From contig JARVLF010000021.1 of the NCBI GenBank assembly GCA_030849465.1, positions 124,001 to 188,000 on the forward strand: a stretch of 64,000 bases of DNA, in the 5' to 3' direction. Position 1 is the first letter of the stretch. Every line of letters starts with the position of its first letter. The position numbers and the translations under genes were made by a program. The DNA comes from Moesziomyces globuligerus. Taxonomy: Eukaryota; Basidiomycota; Ustilaginomycetes; Ustilaginales; Ustilaginaceae. Positions 40,843 to 50,860 of this stretch are shown piece by piece. The notes beneath the pieces are model-generated. The model was not told the origin of the DNA and made no database searches. It was given only the letters and a program-made list of their open reading frames with translations.

Positions 40843-42862
40843 CCCGAATCAGCAGCATTATGGCCTACAAGCCGGCATCAGCAACGCCGCCGGGCTCGCC
40901 GCCCAAGGTGGCCCGGCGGAGGAAATCACCACCGTCTTCATCGTCGGGTTTCCCGACGACATGACTGAACGAGAGTTCGCAAACATGTTCCTCTTTGCCA
41001 AAGGATTCGAGGCCTCTACGCTCAAGATCCCAGCTGGCCTCGGCAGCGCAGCACCCAACGGTCGCGTGCCTGATGTCAACGGTCCCCTGCCAACTGGCCC
41101 GGGAGGTCCTTACCAGGCTGTGAGCATGCCCGGCTCTGGCGTGTTCGATCCGGCCGGTGGCATGACGCCCGGATGGGACGATCCAAGCCTGCCTCTGGGC
41201 CTCAATCGCGCTGCACTCAACGATGCCTACCCTTCTCTGGCAGGTGTGCCTGGCATGCCGAACGCACTCGCCGCTGGAGCCTCGGCGAACAACGCGTCGG
41301 CGATGGCAGCCGGAAAGATCAAGCAAATCATTGGCTTCGCCAAGTTCCGCACACGCGCCGAGGCGCTCGAGGCACGCGATGCGCTCAACGGCCGCAAGGT
41401 GGACGCAGAGAAGGGTTGCGTGCTCAAGACCGAGATGGCCAAGAAGAACCTGCACACCAAGCAACGGCCGGTCTTGTCGGCGCCTGGGTTTCCCGAGGGT
41501 GGTAGCGGTCCCATGCCGCCTCCTTCGAGCTTGGGCGGGCCACCTCCGCCGTTTGCTGTTGGCGGTCCCTTCGATCCTCGCGCCGGTCCACAGCTCAACG
41601 GCCCTCCATCGCAGGCTGGTCATTTCGGACCATTCGCAAAGGGCAACGCTAGCTTCGAACCATTCGCCGCCAACGGACCTGCTGCCACACCCAGCGACCT
41701 GCTGTCACCACAAGAAATGTTCGGGGGCCCCGACTTCTTCAGCGCGGGGAATCACTCGGCGCTTCGGTCTTCGATCGGTGGCTCTGGCAGCATGGACCAT
41801 CAAGGCCGACCGACCGGCCCCGCACAGGCGCCACAGGCTCAGCAGCAGCCGTCGCAAGGCTCCGTGGGCGTGGACAAGTGGGGTGGATCCATGGGCCCTA
41901 TCGACTACTATGGACCCGAGAGCGGGCCCGGACCGGTGGGAGCGCCGGGCAGAGGTCCGCAAGGTGGACCTGGTCCGAGCCAGCAGTCGCAGAGCGGTGC
42001 ACAAAGATCCGAATGGCCCGCGGTGGGGTCTCCTCCGCCAGGCCTATACGGCACCAGTGCAGGCGGCGGTATTGGCACGTCCGCGCAGCGACCTTCCTTC
42101 GCTCGACAAGGCTCCCGCGGAATGGCTCCCATAGGCGGGGCTAGCCACGAGCAGGGCGCAGGAGCCGGCTCGGGCGGCGGATCCGCTGCCATCAGCAGGC
42201 CTGACGAAGGCGGCAAGATTCAGACCAGCCGGGCGAGCTCAACGCCTTCGTCGGCGGGCCCGGACGATGTGCAGCAGCAGCCGGCATCGGTCGTCACGCG
42301 ATTCGGCTCGCTCAAGCTCAACTCGCCGCCAGCAGGAGACGATGGCCCGACCGTGGGCGGCATCCGACCGCCGCAGCAGGTGCCGAGTCCAGACCTGCCG
42401 AGTCCGACGGGCCGCAACGTGGTGGGAGACAACCACCCTCCCGTCAACACGCTGTTCGTGGGCAACCTCCCAAGCAACGCATCGAGCGCGGTGCTGTCGC
42501 AAATCGAAGACCAGCTGAGGGCGGTGTTCAGCAGCTGCCGCGGCTTCCGTCAGTTCTCGTTCCGGCTCAAGTCCAACGGGCCCATGTGCTTTGTCGAATT
42601 TGAGGACGTGCACACGGCGTCCAAGGCCATGTCGGAGCTCAACGGCCACTCGCTCGGGGGCGCCATCAAGAACGGTGGCATCCGCCTCAGCTTTAGCAAG
42701 AATCCGCTCTTTCGCATGAACTCGAACTCGGCCATGAACATGGCAGCCAACGGCGCCAGTGGAGGCGCTGTCGGAGCCAACGCTGCATCTGTAGCTGCGC
42801 CCGAGGGAGGTCCGCTTAGCTTGGGCTCGGCGAGCGAGACCCTGGCTTCGACGCGTCGATAA
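39641..42862 (+). CDS. Whi3/Scw1-type two-RRM RNA-binding protein
   Basis: Single exon from ATG 39641, 1073 residues. The N-terminal ~400 residues are Pro/Ser/Gly-rich and end in a polyQ tract (~380-405). RRM1 starts at TTVFIVGFPDDMTEREF (~430) but is interrupted by a Gly/Pro/Ala-rich insert of about 95 residues before its second half (IIGFAKFRTRAEALEARDAL). RRM2 lies at ~945-1030: NTLFVGNLPSNAS, GPMCFVEFEDVHTASKAM and GGIRLSFSKNPL. The two-RRM arrangement with polyQ matches yeast Whi3 and fission yeast Scw1, which bind and localise mRNAs controlling cell size, morphology and wall integrity. The polyQ in Whi3 supports condensate formation. The function here is inferred from the family. Confidence 0.9.
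40779..40841. repeat. CAG/CAA repeat (polyQ) in Whi3-like gene
   Basis: About 20 Gln codons, mostly CAG, interrupted by one CCG-TCA pair, upstream of RRM1. Confidence 0.9.
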
Positions 42863-42999
42863 ATCCGAAATCCGAGAAAGTTTTTTGCGCGACCCGAGGA
42901 TTCACGGATGCCAGCGCATTTTGGCTCTGGACCGCATGCCTCCACACGGCTTTCTTCTCGACCAGCATCATCCTGCGCGACTGCTGGCGTATCTTCGAC

Positions 43000-43641
43000 A
43001 TGGCAATGGCTTCGGATCCACTCGATTTCGACTTTGACTTTGAGTCGGTCAACAACGTGGAAGAGGCGGCATACGAGGACGGCTACCAGCAAGGCTTCGA
43101 CCATGGCGCGCTGCACGGCACGTTCGAGGGGCGCGAGCTCGGACGCGAGAAGGGCTTCGAGCTGTGGGAGGAGGTAGGGTACTACCAAGGACTGGCCAAG
43201 GTGTGGCGAGAATGCCTGGAGCAGGCGGAAGCGGCTGGACACAGCTCGCGGAAGCAGGCCAAGCAGATCCAGCACCTCGCCGGCCTCGAAAGGCTCATCT
43301 CGTTCTTCCCGACTACCAACACTTCGTCGGATCCGTCGACGGATCTTGGACGACCGCAACCTGCGGAAGAGGTTAGCGAAGCAGCCGCGGAAGAGGGTGC
43401 GGAGGTAGAGGCGACCAACGACGAAGACCTCGCCAAACTCGACATGCTCGCCCTGCTGGAGAAGATCCGTGCCAAGTACCGATTGACATGCTCGGTGCTC
43501 GGAATTGCGCCGCAGAGGGCGCCGGCTCTGGCGCAGATCGGCTCCGGCCACCGCAACGACGACGCAGAAGGTCCCAAGACCGAGAGCAAGTCGGTGCTCG
43601 TCGCTGGCAAGTTGGTGGATCCGACTCAGCTCAAGTACTGA
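43000..43641 (+). CDS. LTO1: Lto1 (ORAOV1) homolog, Yae1-type Gly repeat protein
   Basis: Single exon, 213 residues, starting 137 bp after the Whi3-like stop. Residues ~23-65 hold the deca-GX3 array of the Yae1/Lto1 family (GYQQGFDHGALHGTFEGREL continuing with GREKGFELWEEVGYYQG). The rest is a variable Glu-rich spacer and a helical C-terminal part. Lto1 pairs with Yae1 and works as an adaptor that delivers Fe-S clusters to the ABC protein Rli1/ABCE1, needed for ribosome recycling. Known Lto1 proteins use a C-terminal aromatic tripeptide to contact the CIA machinery; this one ends in LKY rather than the canonical hydrophobic-acidic-Trp form. Confidence 0.88.
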   Translation: MAMASDPLDFDFDFESVNNVEEAAYEDGYQQGFDHGALHGTFEGRELGREKGFELWEEVGYYQGLAKVWRECLEQAEAAGHSSRKQAKQIQHLAGLERLISFFPTTNTSSDPSTDLGRPQPAEEVSEAAAEEGAEVEATNDEDLAKLDMLALLEKIRAKYRLTCSVLGIAPQRAPALAQIGSGHRNDDAEGPKTESKSVLVAGKLVDPTQLKY

Positions 43642-44938
43642 ACGGCCGGCCTCCGCACCGCGCTTGCCTCGATGACCTCAATTATACCCACCTCGAAAAG
43701 CCCCCGCCTCCTGCACGACTCCTCGGCGTGAGCTTGCGCCACAATACCCTGGCCTCTGGCCTCCCTTCCCGGCATCGTTTTGTAACCTGTTCCCTCGTGT
43801 CCCTCCTTTCCGGCTCCGGGCCGTCGTATCGTATCACCGCTCCCGCTCGTTTCCTGGCTTTTCACTGGACATCCCCCTTTTCCCCTCACGCATATGCTTC
43901 GATGTTCCCGCTCCCGCTTTTGCTCTCATCTAGTCTCGCGGTTGTATCGCAGGGATCAGTGCGCCGTTATCCACATTGGTTCGTTTCACCGTCAACGCAA
44001 GTGCAGATTTTTTATCGAGGTCTAGGGTGCGGGCGAGTGGATGCGTGGCTTGTTGAGGGCCAAGACGCGCCGTGGAGGTGTTGGTTCGTTTCGGCCGAGA
44101 GCGGTAGTCTGTGGCGCGGCAGCTTTGCGAGTCTGGTGTGTGTGTGGCTCTGCTCGTGCTTCAGAGCGTGCTCGTATGAGTGTCGGCATCTTGCTGTGCG
44201 GTCGGGCTATAGGTGAAGCTTGGATCGGTGGCGGTCGATGCTGGTGATGCTTGCTGGTGACGCTGCTGCGGAACGATGGCAGGCTGGCCGCTAAATGAAA
44301 TTGATATCCGCTTCCCTTTTCGGGCCTCCTTTTCGACCTTTTAATTTTCGCCCATCCATGAATTTAGCCGGAGTGAAATTAGATTAGGTTCAGGCACTGC
44401 CGCAAGCCACCGTGGACACCACACATCGCAACTGGATGCTGTAACAACGACGCAGAGGCGGCACGCAGCGGCGGCACGCAGCGGCACTCTCAATCCCACA
44501 CCGGAGCTATTGGATGAGAGCGAGCAGCACATTGAAGCTCGCGGGGGCAGGATTTGATGGGAGGTCGTAGGTACCGGAGTCGGACGAGGGCCGTGTCTGG
44601 GCGGGAGGAACACGTCGCAGTGCGGGGACCCCGGGCTTGTCCGCTAAAAGCGAAAATCTCGGGCCAGCGTGTGGGACTGGTTCGGCTCAAGGGAGAACTG
44701 CAATTTGGCCCGTTGGCACCGAAGAGCCGCCTCACTTTGCCGGGGACCCTTTTGGCCGCGCGCTGTCGGCGCTCTCCCCCGCAACACGCGCGCTGCCTTT
44801 TGCTCCCCCAAGTCGAGTAAGCCGGAACCGGCCCCCCCACGATTTTCTTTCCCTCCCTCAACTTCCCTGCCGGGTTTGCTAGACGTTGCTTCCTGACCAC
44901 GATCCGTCCCCTCTCGCGACCTTTCCATCTCTTCAAGC
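43642..44938. other. Intergenic region, 1.3 kb
   Basis: Between LTO1 and isovaleryl-CoA dehydrogenase. It includes pyrimidine-rich sequence before the IVD start (44820-44935) and a small duplicated GGCACGCAGC element at about 44459-44483. No gene was recognised. Confidence 0.45.
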
Positions 44939-46201
44939 ATGTCGTTCTCCGCCCTTCGCGCTGTGGCTGCGCCTCTCCGTCGCGCCGGCCTTCGCGTCCC
45001 CTCCGCCGCCGCTGCACGCCGCGGCATCGCGACGACGTTCTACAACGCCGACGTCGCCGGCCTCACCGAGGAGCAGGCCGAACTCCGAGACGCTGTTGCT
45101 ACCTTCGTGGCTGCCGAGCTGCCCGCAGACAAGGCAGCGGCGATCGACAGGAACAACGAATCGCCCAAGGACATCTGGACCAAGCTCGGCGACATGGGCC
45201 TGCTGGGTATCACGGTTCCCGAAGAGTTTGGCGGTCTCGGCAAGGGGTACCTTGACCACACCATCGTCATGGAGGAGCTCTCGCGCGCTTCGGGATCGGT
45301 GGCCCTCTCGTACGGTGCACACTCCAACCTGTGCGTCAACCAGCTCAACCGTCACGGCACCAAGGAGCAGAAGCAGAAGTACCTGCCCGACCTCATCTCG
45401 GGTCAGAAGGTCGGCAGTCTCGCCATGTCTGAGCCCGGCTCGGGGTCGGATGTGGTCAGCATGACGACGACGGCGATCAAGAAGGGCGATCACTACGTGC
45501 TCAACGGCGGCAAGATGTGGATCACCAACGCCCCCATCGCCTCGACCTTTATCGTCTATGCCAAGACCGAGCCCAAGGCGGGTTCCAAGGGCATCACCGC
45601 TTTCATCCTCGAGAAGGGCATGAAGGGGTTCAGCCAGCTGCCGAAGCTCGACAAGGTCGGCATGCGTGGCTCGGACACGTGCGAGATTCACTTTGACAAC
45701 GTCGAGGTGCCCGAGACCAACGTGCTGGGGCAGGTGAACAAGGGGGCGGCGGTGCTCATGTCGGGGTTGGATTTGGAGAGGTTGGTCTTGAGTGGTGGAC
45801 CGTTGGGCTTGTCGCAGGCTGCGTTTGACTATGCCACGGCGTATGCGCACGAGAGGAAGCAGTTTGGTCAACGCATCGCCGAGTTCCAGCTCATCCAGGG
45901 CAAGATCGCTGACATGTACACCAAGCTCGGCGCCGCACGCTCGTACGTCTACGCCGTCGGGCGCGCGTGCGATGCGGGTAAGATCTCTCGTCGTGACTGC
46001 GCGGGTGCCATCCTCTACAGCTCCGATCGCTGCGTAGAGATCACCACCGAAGCCATGCAGATGCTCGGCGGAAACGGTTATACAAACGACTACCCCGTCG
46101 CCCGCTTCTGGCGTGACGCACGTCTCTACACCGTCGGCGCTGGCACCCAGGAGATCCGCCGCATGCTCATCGCCCGCGAATTCAACCAACAGCTCAACTA
46201 G
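44939..46201 (+). CDS. IVD: Isovaleryl-CoA dehydrogenase, mitochondrial
   Basis: Single exon, 420 residues. The first ~32 residues are Arg/Ala-rich with no acids ([20 protein letters not shown]), a mitochondrial presequence. The acyl-CoA dehydrogenase core is complete: [47 protein letters not shown], and the IVD-specific [16 protein letters not shown] with the catalytic Glu (Glu280). The C-terminal [19 protein letters not shown] and [13 protein letters not shown] blocks follow. It oxidises isovaleryl-CoA in leucine breakdown with FAD and passes electrons to ETF. The Glu position and flanking residues separate it from short- and medium-chain acyl-CoA dehydrogenases. Confidence 0.97.
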   Translation: MSFSALRAVAAPLRRAGLRVPSAAAARRGIATTFYNADVAGLTEEQAELRDAVATFVAAELPADKAAAIDRNNESPKDIWTKLGDMGLLGITVPEEFGGLGKGYLDHTIVMEELSRASGSVALSYGAHSNLCVNQLNRHGTKEQKQKYLPDLISGQKVGSLAMSEPGSGSDVVSMTTTAIKKGDHYVLNGGKMWITNAPIASTFIVYAKTEPKAGSKGITAFILEKGMKGFSQLPKLDKVGMRGSDTCEIHFDNVEVPETNVLGQVNKGAAVLMSGLDLERLVLSGGPLGLSQAAFDYATAYAHERKQFGQRIAEFQLIQGKIADMYTKLGAARSYVYAVGRACDAGKISRRDCAGAILYSSDRCVEITTEAMQMLGGNGYTNDYPVARFWRDARLYTVGAGTQEIRRMLIAREFNQQLN

Positions 46202-46659
46202 TCCCATCCACATCACACACAATGTACCTTATAGCTTCTGCAATGCATCGGTAGTATCCTGCGTTGCGAGGCTAGCGTCATGAGATTGTGTACGCTGCGA
46301 ATCTATGTGCCTGACTCTTGCCAGTGTTTACAAACGCCAGCACAAGGCTCAGTCCATTCGCCCTCGTCGAAATCGACTCCGCTGCGAGGAAAACCAGAGC
46401 ATGCCGACAAGCGGGGTCACCCCTCCGTCATGGCACGACGTTTGCTGTGCGCCAAGCCTCCGAGCTCACACGTCTCTACGCGTATCCCACTTGGTCCCCC
46501 ACCTCGGCCTCGTCCCAAGATCATTGGACGCAGACCGCTCTGCAACTCTGACTGGCACATTCTGAGTCCGAGTGCACTCCAAGGAAGCAGCGGAAGTTCA
46601 CGGGATTGGATTGCGGGGGGTGTAGGACGGCAAGACAACGTCGCCGCAGGCGAGAGGGC
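46202..46659. other. Convergent 3' region, 458 bp
   Basis: Between the stops of IVD and LEO1. Nothing recognisable beyond 3' UTR sequence. Confidence 0.5.
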
Positions 46660-48528
46660 TTACTCTTCGTCGCTCTCTACGATGCGCTTCTTCTTGGCGA
46701 TGGTCTGGCTACCGACGGCCTCGTCCTTGGCGGCATTGTCGCTGTCGTCGTCGTCCTCGTCCGAGGAGAAGGAAGGTTCGGGTCTTCGAGGCTTTTGCTT
46801 TGCGCCGCTGCCAGCTGCGGCGGCGGCGCGCTTGCGAGCCTTTTCGGCCTCTTCGATCTTGCGTTCTGCGAGCTCCATCTCATCCGGCTCGTCGTCGACC
46901 TCCATAGCATCCTCGTCGTCGGAAGCGCGCTTCTTCTTGCGTCGCCCACCGCGTCCCTGACCCTCGTCCTCCTCATCGTCACCCTCGTCATCGACGATAA
47001 AGCCGTCATCGTCATCTTCGGCGTAGCGCTGCGAAGCGGCGGCACTGCGCTTGCTGCCTCCACGAGCACCGCCGACGTCGTCGACTCCGCCGCCGAGATC
47101 GCTCTCGTCGCTGTAGTAGTCGGCATTGCGCGGACCGGCGCCGAGCTTGCGACCGCCGACGTAGCGGCTCCGACGACGCGACTCGATGTCGAACATGTCG
47201 TCGTCGAACTTGCCGCTCTTGCGATCGGCCTTCTGGCGCTCGCGGATGCGCTTCTTCTCGGCGTCCTTGAGCTCCTTTTCGATGCGCGCCTTCTCCACCT
47301 CGGGATCCAGCGCACCCTCGCCCGCCGTCGTCGCCACGACACGCGCCGTCTTCTGGAAGCGCAGCGCCTTGGCGATCCTGCGGTGCGTCTCGGACTGCGT
47401 GTCCGCGGGCGTAAAGGCAAGCGAACCGGCGATCGGTCCCTGCGACTCCATCACCTGCTCGCGCTCGTGCGGCACAACGAGGTAGGACAGACTCTGCGAC
47501 GGTCGGTTGGACGATCCACTGGAACCCATAGGTACGCTCTGCGTGGCCTGGCTCAGCAGCTGCTGCGACGACGGACCTGCGCTTTGCGAGCTCGCACCGA
47601 GCTGAGGCGTGTTGGCGCCCGTGTTGGCCACCGAGACGCGACCCTTTTCGGTCTGCTGGGTGATGTCGAAGAGCTCGCTGCCGACCTGGAGCGACATGGT
47701 GCCATCGCTCCATCGCACGATCCTGGCATTCGACTCGGGCACCTTGGCACCGTCCTCGTCCACCTGGTCGGTGTAGCGCCATCGAATGGTGTTGGAGGTG
47801 CGGAGCAGACTGGTGGCGCCCTCGTCGTGCGCAAAGCCCGAGTTGAAGCCTTCGTCGCGGAGCATCTCTTCCTCCTGCTCCTCGTCCCACGCCTCGGGCT
47901 CAAAGGGTGTGGTGACGTAGCGCAGGAAATGCGGTATTCTGGCGAGCCAGTGCTCTTTGGTGTGACGCACGGGCAGCTGCGGCAGCGCGAGCTGGGCGAC
48001 CTCGATGTTATCGTCGGGCTGCAGGTCTTCGTCCTCGTCCTCCTTGTACTCGAGCTGACGCAGCGCGGCGTCGTCCATCTCCTGCGAGCCCTCGCGTCCG
48101 TAGGGGCTGCCGCTGCGAGACGAGCGGTCCGAGCGATCTGAGCGACGTGCGGGGGAGAGAGGCTCCAGGGGCGGGGGAGCAGCGAGGCCATTGGCACCTG
48201 CAGGGGGTGGGGAAGCCGAGGCCGAGGCAACTCGTTGGCGGGATCGACGTACGTTGCGACGGATACCTTGGTCCTCATCATCCTCATCGTCTTCGTATTG
48301 ATCGCCTCCATTTGCGTCAGCTTGTGTCGATGCTTCCGGGTCTTTGGACGCGCTGCTTCTTGAAACGGGCTTAACCTGCTCCTCGTCGTCCTCATCGTCG
48401 TCGCCGAATAGAGCGTCCTCAAGGTTGTCCGTCGAAGCCTCGGGCGCGGCCGAGACGTTCTCCTGTGCTTCGGAGGTAACAGCGGCAGCCGCGGTCGGTC
48501 CGGCATCTGTGGCCTCGTGGTCCGACAT
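46660..48528 (-). CDS. LEO1: RNA polymerase-associated protein Leo1 (Paf1 complex)
   Basis: Single exon, 622 residues. The N-terminal ~170 residues are Asp/Glu/Ser-rich. The conserved Leo1 core runs from about 175 to 425: VAQLALPQLPVRHTKEHWLA, RTSNTIRWRYT, NARIVRWSDGTMSLQVGSELFDI, SYLVVPHEREQVMESQGPIA and HRRIAKALRFQKTARVVATT. The C-terminal ~180 residues are charged (EKELKDAEKKRIRERQKADR, then acidic and KKKR clusters), likely nuclear. Leo1 is a Paf1-complex subunit that supports transcription elongation and histone modification. The core spacing is interrupted by a Ser/Gln-rich insert (~290-335) between the SELFDI and SYLVVPHE blocks, longer than in yeast Leo1. Confidence 0.94.
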   Translation of the reverse strand: MSDHEATDAGPTAAAAVTSEAQENVSAAPEASTDNLEDALFGDDDEDDEEQVKPVSRSSASKDPEASTQADANGGDQYEDDEDDEDQGIRRNVRRSRQRVASASASPPPAGANGLAAPPPLEPLSPARRSDRSDRSSRSGSPYGREGSQEMDDAALRQLEYKEDEDEDLQPDDNIEVAQLALPQLPVRHTKEHWLARIPHFLRYVTTPFEPEAWDEEQEEEMLRDEGFNSGFAHDEGATSLLRTSNTIRWRYTDQVDEDGAKVPESNARIVRWSDGTMSLQVGSELFDITQQTEKGRVSVANTGANTPQLGASSQSAGPSSQQLLSQATQSVPMGSSGSSNRPSQSLSYLVVPHEREQVMESQGPIAGSLAFTPADTQSETHRRIAKALRFQKTARVVATTAGEGALDPEVEKARIEKELKDAEKKRIRERQKADRKSGKFDDDMFDIESRRRSRYVGGRKLGAGPRNADYYSDESDLGGGVDDVGGARGGSKRSAAASQRYAEDDDDGFIVDDEGDDEEDEGQGRGGRRKKKRASDDEDAMEVDDEPDEMELAERKIEEAEKARKRAAAAAGSGAKQKPRRPEPSFSSDEDDDDSDNAAKDEAVGSQTIAKKKRIVESDEE

Positions 48529-49049
48529 TGTGCGAGGATGACACTAGGCTCGGATCCGGTCGCTCCGTTGTGGCCGAGATGAAGGATGCGATCGATGCGA
48601 GTGGATCTCCGAGCTGTACGTGGGGCCTGGGATGCTTCGAGAGCCGACTCGGTGCAGAAGCTGAGGCAGGCGATGCGCTGCGAACGTGCGTGGTGAGGTC
48701 GATGTGTGGATGAGCGAGAAGGGATTGGTCGAGCGCCGATGGTGTCGAGCTTCTTGTGCGCGTCGGCTTGGCGTGGAAATTGAAATGCTTCCTCCCGCGC
48801 GAGAAGAAGCGCCGCCGAGGGCGCGTCCAAAGATGACTGAGCCCTCCACAAAAGCGGCGCGTTTTGGCCTGAGCTCAGGCGAGGCATTCAGCACGGAGCA
48901 CCAACTCGAGACTCGCAACTGGCTCACTTCCTCACCACCAACCGCAGCAAGCTCACGGATTCGATTCGCTAGTCGACCTGTCTGTCTGCTCGAACGCAAC
49001 GGAACGCACCAAAATTGGCCAACAAAGGTAGCACATCCAAAGACACAAC
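48529..49049. promoter_or_regulatory. Divergent promoter region, 521 bp
   Basis: Shared upstream region of LEO1 (minus) and MGM101 (plus). No clear element or gene was recognised. Confidence 0.45.
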
Positions 49050-50142
49050 ATGAGGAGTTCGATCGTCCGGATGGGCCACGGCCTGATCAGGCAGGCCTCG
49101 GTCGCGGCGCCCGCGCGAGGATTCTGCTCGGTCTCGACACCGGTGCTGAGCTCGCGAGGCCGCACGTTTGTCAAGCAGCAGCAGGCGGCACCGTCGGTGG
49201 CTCGCACGGGGCTCAAGGACCTGCACCCGCTGCCCGAAGCGATGCGCGAGCAGCTGGAAAGCGATGGTGCACCGCAAGAGCCGTACACGGCGAGCGGCAA
49301 CTCGAACGATCCTGCCGTGCACTCGAGCCGCCCCGAGGCGCAGCCAGCCGGCTTAGACATCGATCCGAGCGTCGCAGCGCCCGGGCTGGTGAACGGATCG
49401 TCAAGCAATGGAGGCGGATCGTCGGCAGTGACTTCGGCGCCGTCGAGCAATGTGTCGGAGGAGTGGGGTACGAGCTTTGCAGGCCTCGGCGAGCGTTCGT
49501 TCAGCAGGGAGACGGTGGATGTGCTGCTGGGCCCCATCAACGAGGCCGATATCGAGATCAAGCCTGGTAAGTGCACGTCTCGAGCCAGTAGTTGTAGTGC
49601 ACCGCATCCTGACTCTGCTCGCTCGATCGTCTCTGCTGAAACGATGCAGATGGACTCATCTACCTGCCCGAGATCAAGTATCGTCGCATCTTGAACAAGG
49701 CTTTCGGCCCAGGAGGCTGGGGCATGGCGCCGCGCAGCGAGACCAACGTGGGTCAGGGCATCGTGAGCCGAGAATGGGTTCTCATCTGCCAGGGACGGTA
49801 AGTGGTGTTTGGAAGCGTCGGCTGGGCGTAGGCGCCGTTGCTGATTCGATCGTGGTTGGGATTCACAGATTCGTCGCAACAGCTCGCGGCGAGCAGGAGT
49901 TCTTCAAGCCGTCCGGTGTGCCGACCGCGTCCGAGGGCGCCAAGTCGAATGCGCTGATGCGATGCTGCAAGGACCTGGGCATCTCGTCCGAGCTGTGGGA
50001 CCCTCGATTCATCCGGGACTTCCGCAAGAAGAACTGCGTCGAGGTGTGGGCGCAAGACACCGCCGGCAAGAAGAAGAAGCTGTGGCGCCGAAAGGACGAT
50101 CCCAAGTTTGAGTATCCCTGGAAGGAGACTGGCACCGTCTAG
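49050..50142 (+). CDS. MGM101: Mitochondrial genome maintenance protein Mgm101
   Basis: Three exons: 49050-49566, 49650-49797 and 49869-50142, with introns of 83 and 71 bp (both GTAAGT donors), give 312 residues. Splicing joins DIEIKP to [15 protein letters not shown] and ICQGR to [12 protein letters not shown]. The N-terminus ([20 protein letters not shown]) is a mitochondrial presequence, followed by a Ser/Gly-rich variable region. The conserved Mgm101 core starts at ~140 ([19 protein letters not shown]) and includes [39 protein letters not shown] and [17 protein letters not shown]. Mgm101 is a Rad52-like single-strand annealing protein of mitochondrial nucleoids. Confidence 0.96.
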
Positions 50143-50860
50143 ATGCCAGTGTGTCGCCTCAGGCCGCTCGCTGTACGGTACATTACCGTAGCTTGCTTGG
50201 CCTTGCGATGTTCATTCGAGGAGATGCAGCTGCACGCACGCATTCGTGGCCGTGATGGCTCTAACAATGAGAAAACAAATTAATAGGCGAATGTGAAATT
50301 GGGTCCGTACGAAACAAGCTTTACAAGCTTTGGGTGGGCTCTGCTCGCCACTGGGAGAGTGGCATCTGATCTCCGGGAGCGAGGCGTCGCTGAGTCGCTT
50401 GCCAGAAAGCCAGTTGGCCGGAGCGTCGTCCAATCACGCATCACTCGCTTCCAACCCCGGCCCAGATCATCCTCAACGCTCCCATCCTTCACTCCACCAC
50501 TCACCGCTTGCCAACAGCACACACGTACACTGCACCGCCAGCGACACCGCCTGATCTCACGCATCCTCGCTCGCGCTTTTGCTGCGCTTTCTCACCGCCA
50601 TCGTCGCCGCATTCGGCTCTTCGCTACCACCAACGCCTATCATCCAAACTCGCCCCACAGCCACAATAATTGCCAAGAGCCCGCTGCCTACTCTAGCCAG
50701 TCAAATCCACCTGCGCCATCTAGCCTCTGCTACGTAACGCCGCGAAGGTCTCCCTACGCTCTACGCTCTCGCGCCCTTGCCGCCCGTGCTTAGCTAGCAA
50801 CACTCATTATTCGGCCAAGCAACGCGTGAGGCTTCCACTCGCGCTTCTCGAGCTTCCACC
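50143..50860. other. Intergenic region, 718 bp
   Basis: Tandem-gene spacer between MGM101 and the 4E-T-like gene. The last ~400 bp are CT/CA-rich, as in a leader. No gene or repeat was recognised. Confidence 0.45.

Noticed and set aside
44933..46222. 429-codon frame antisense to isovaleryl-CoA dehydrogenase
   Set aside because: Shadow frame of a strongly conserved enzyme.
46606..48141. 511-codon frame antisense to LEO1
   Set aside because: Hydrophobic Val/Leu-rich composition arises from the reverse complement of acidic codons; LEO1 on the other strand is certain.
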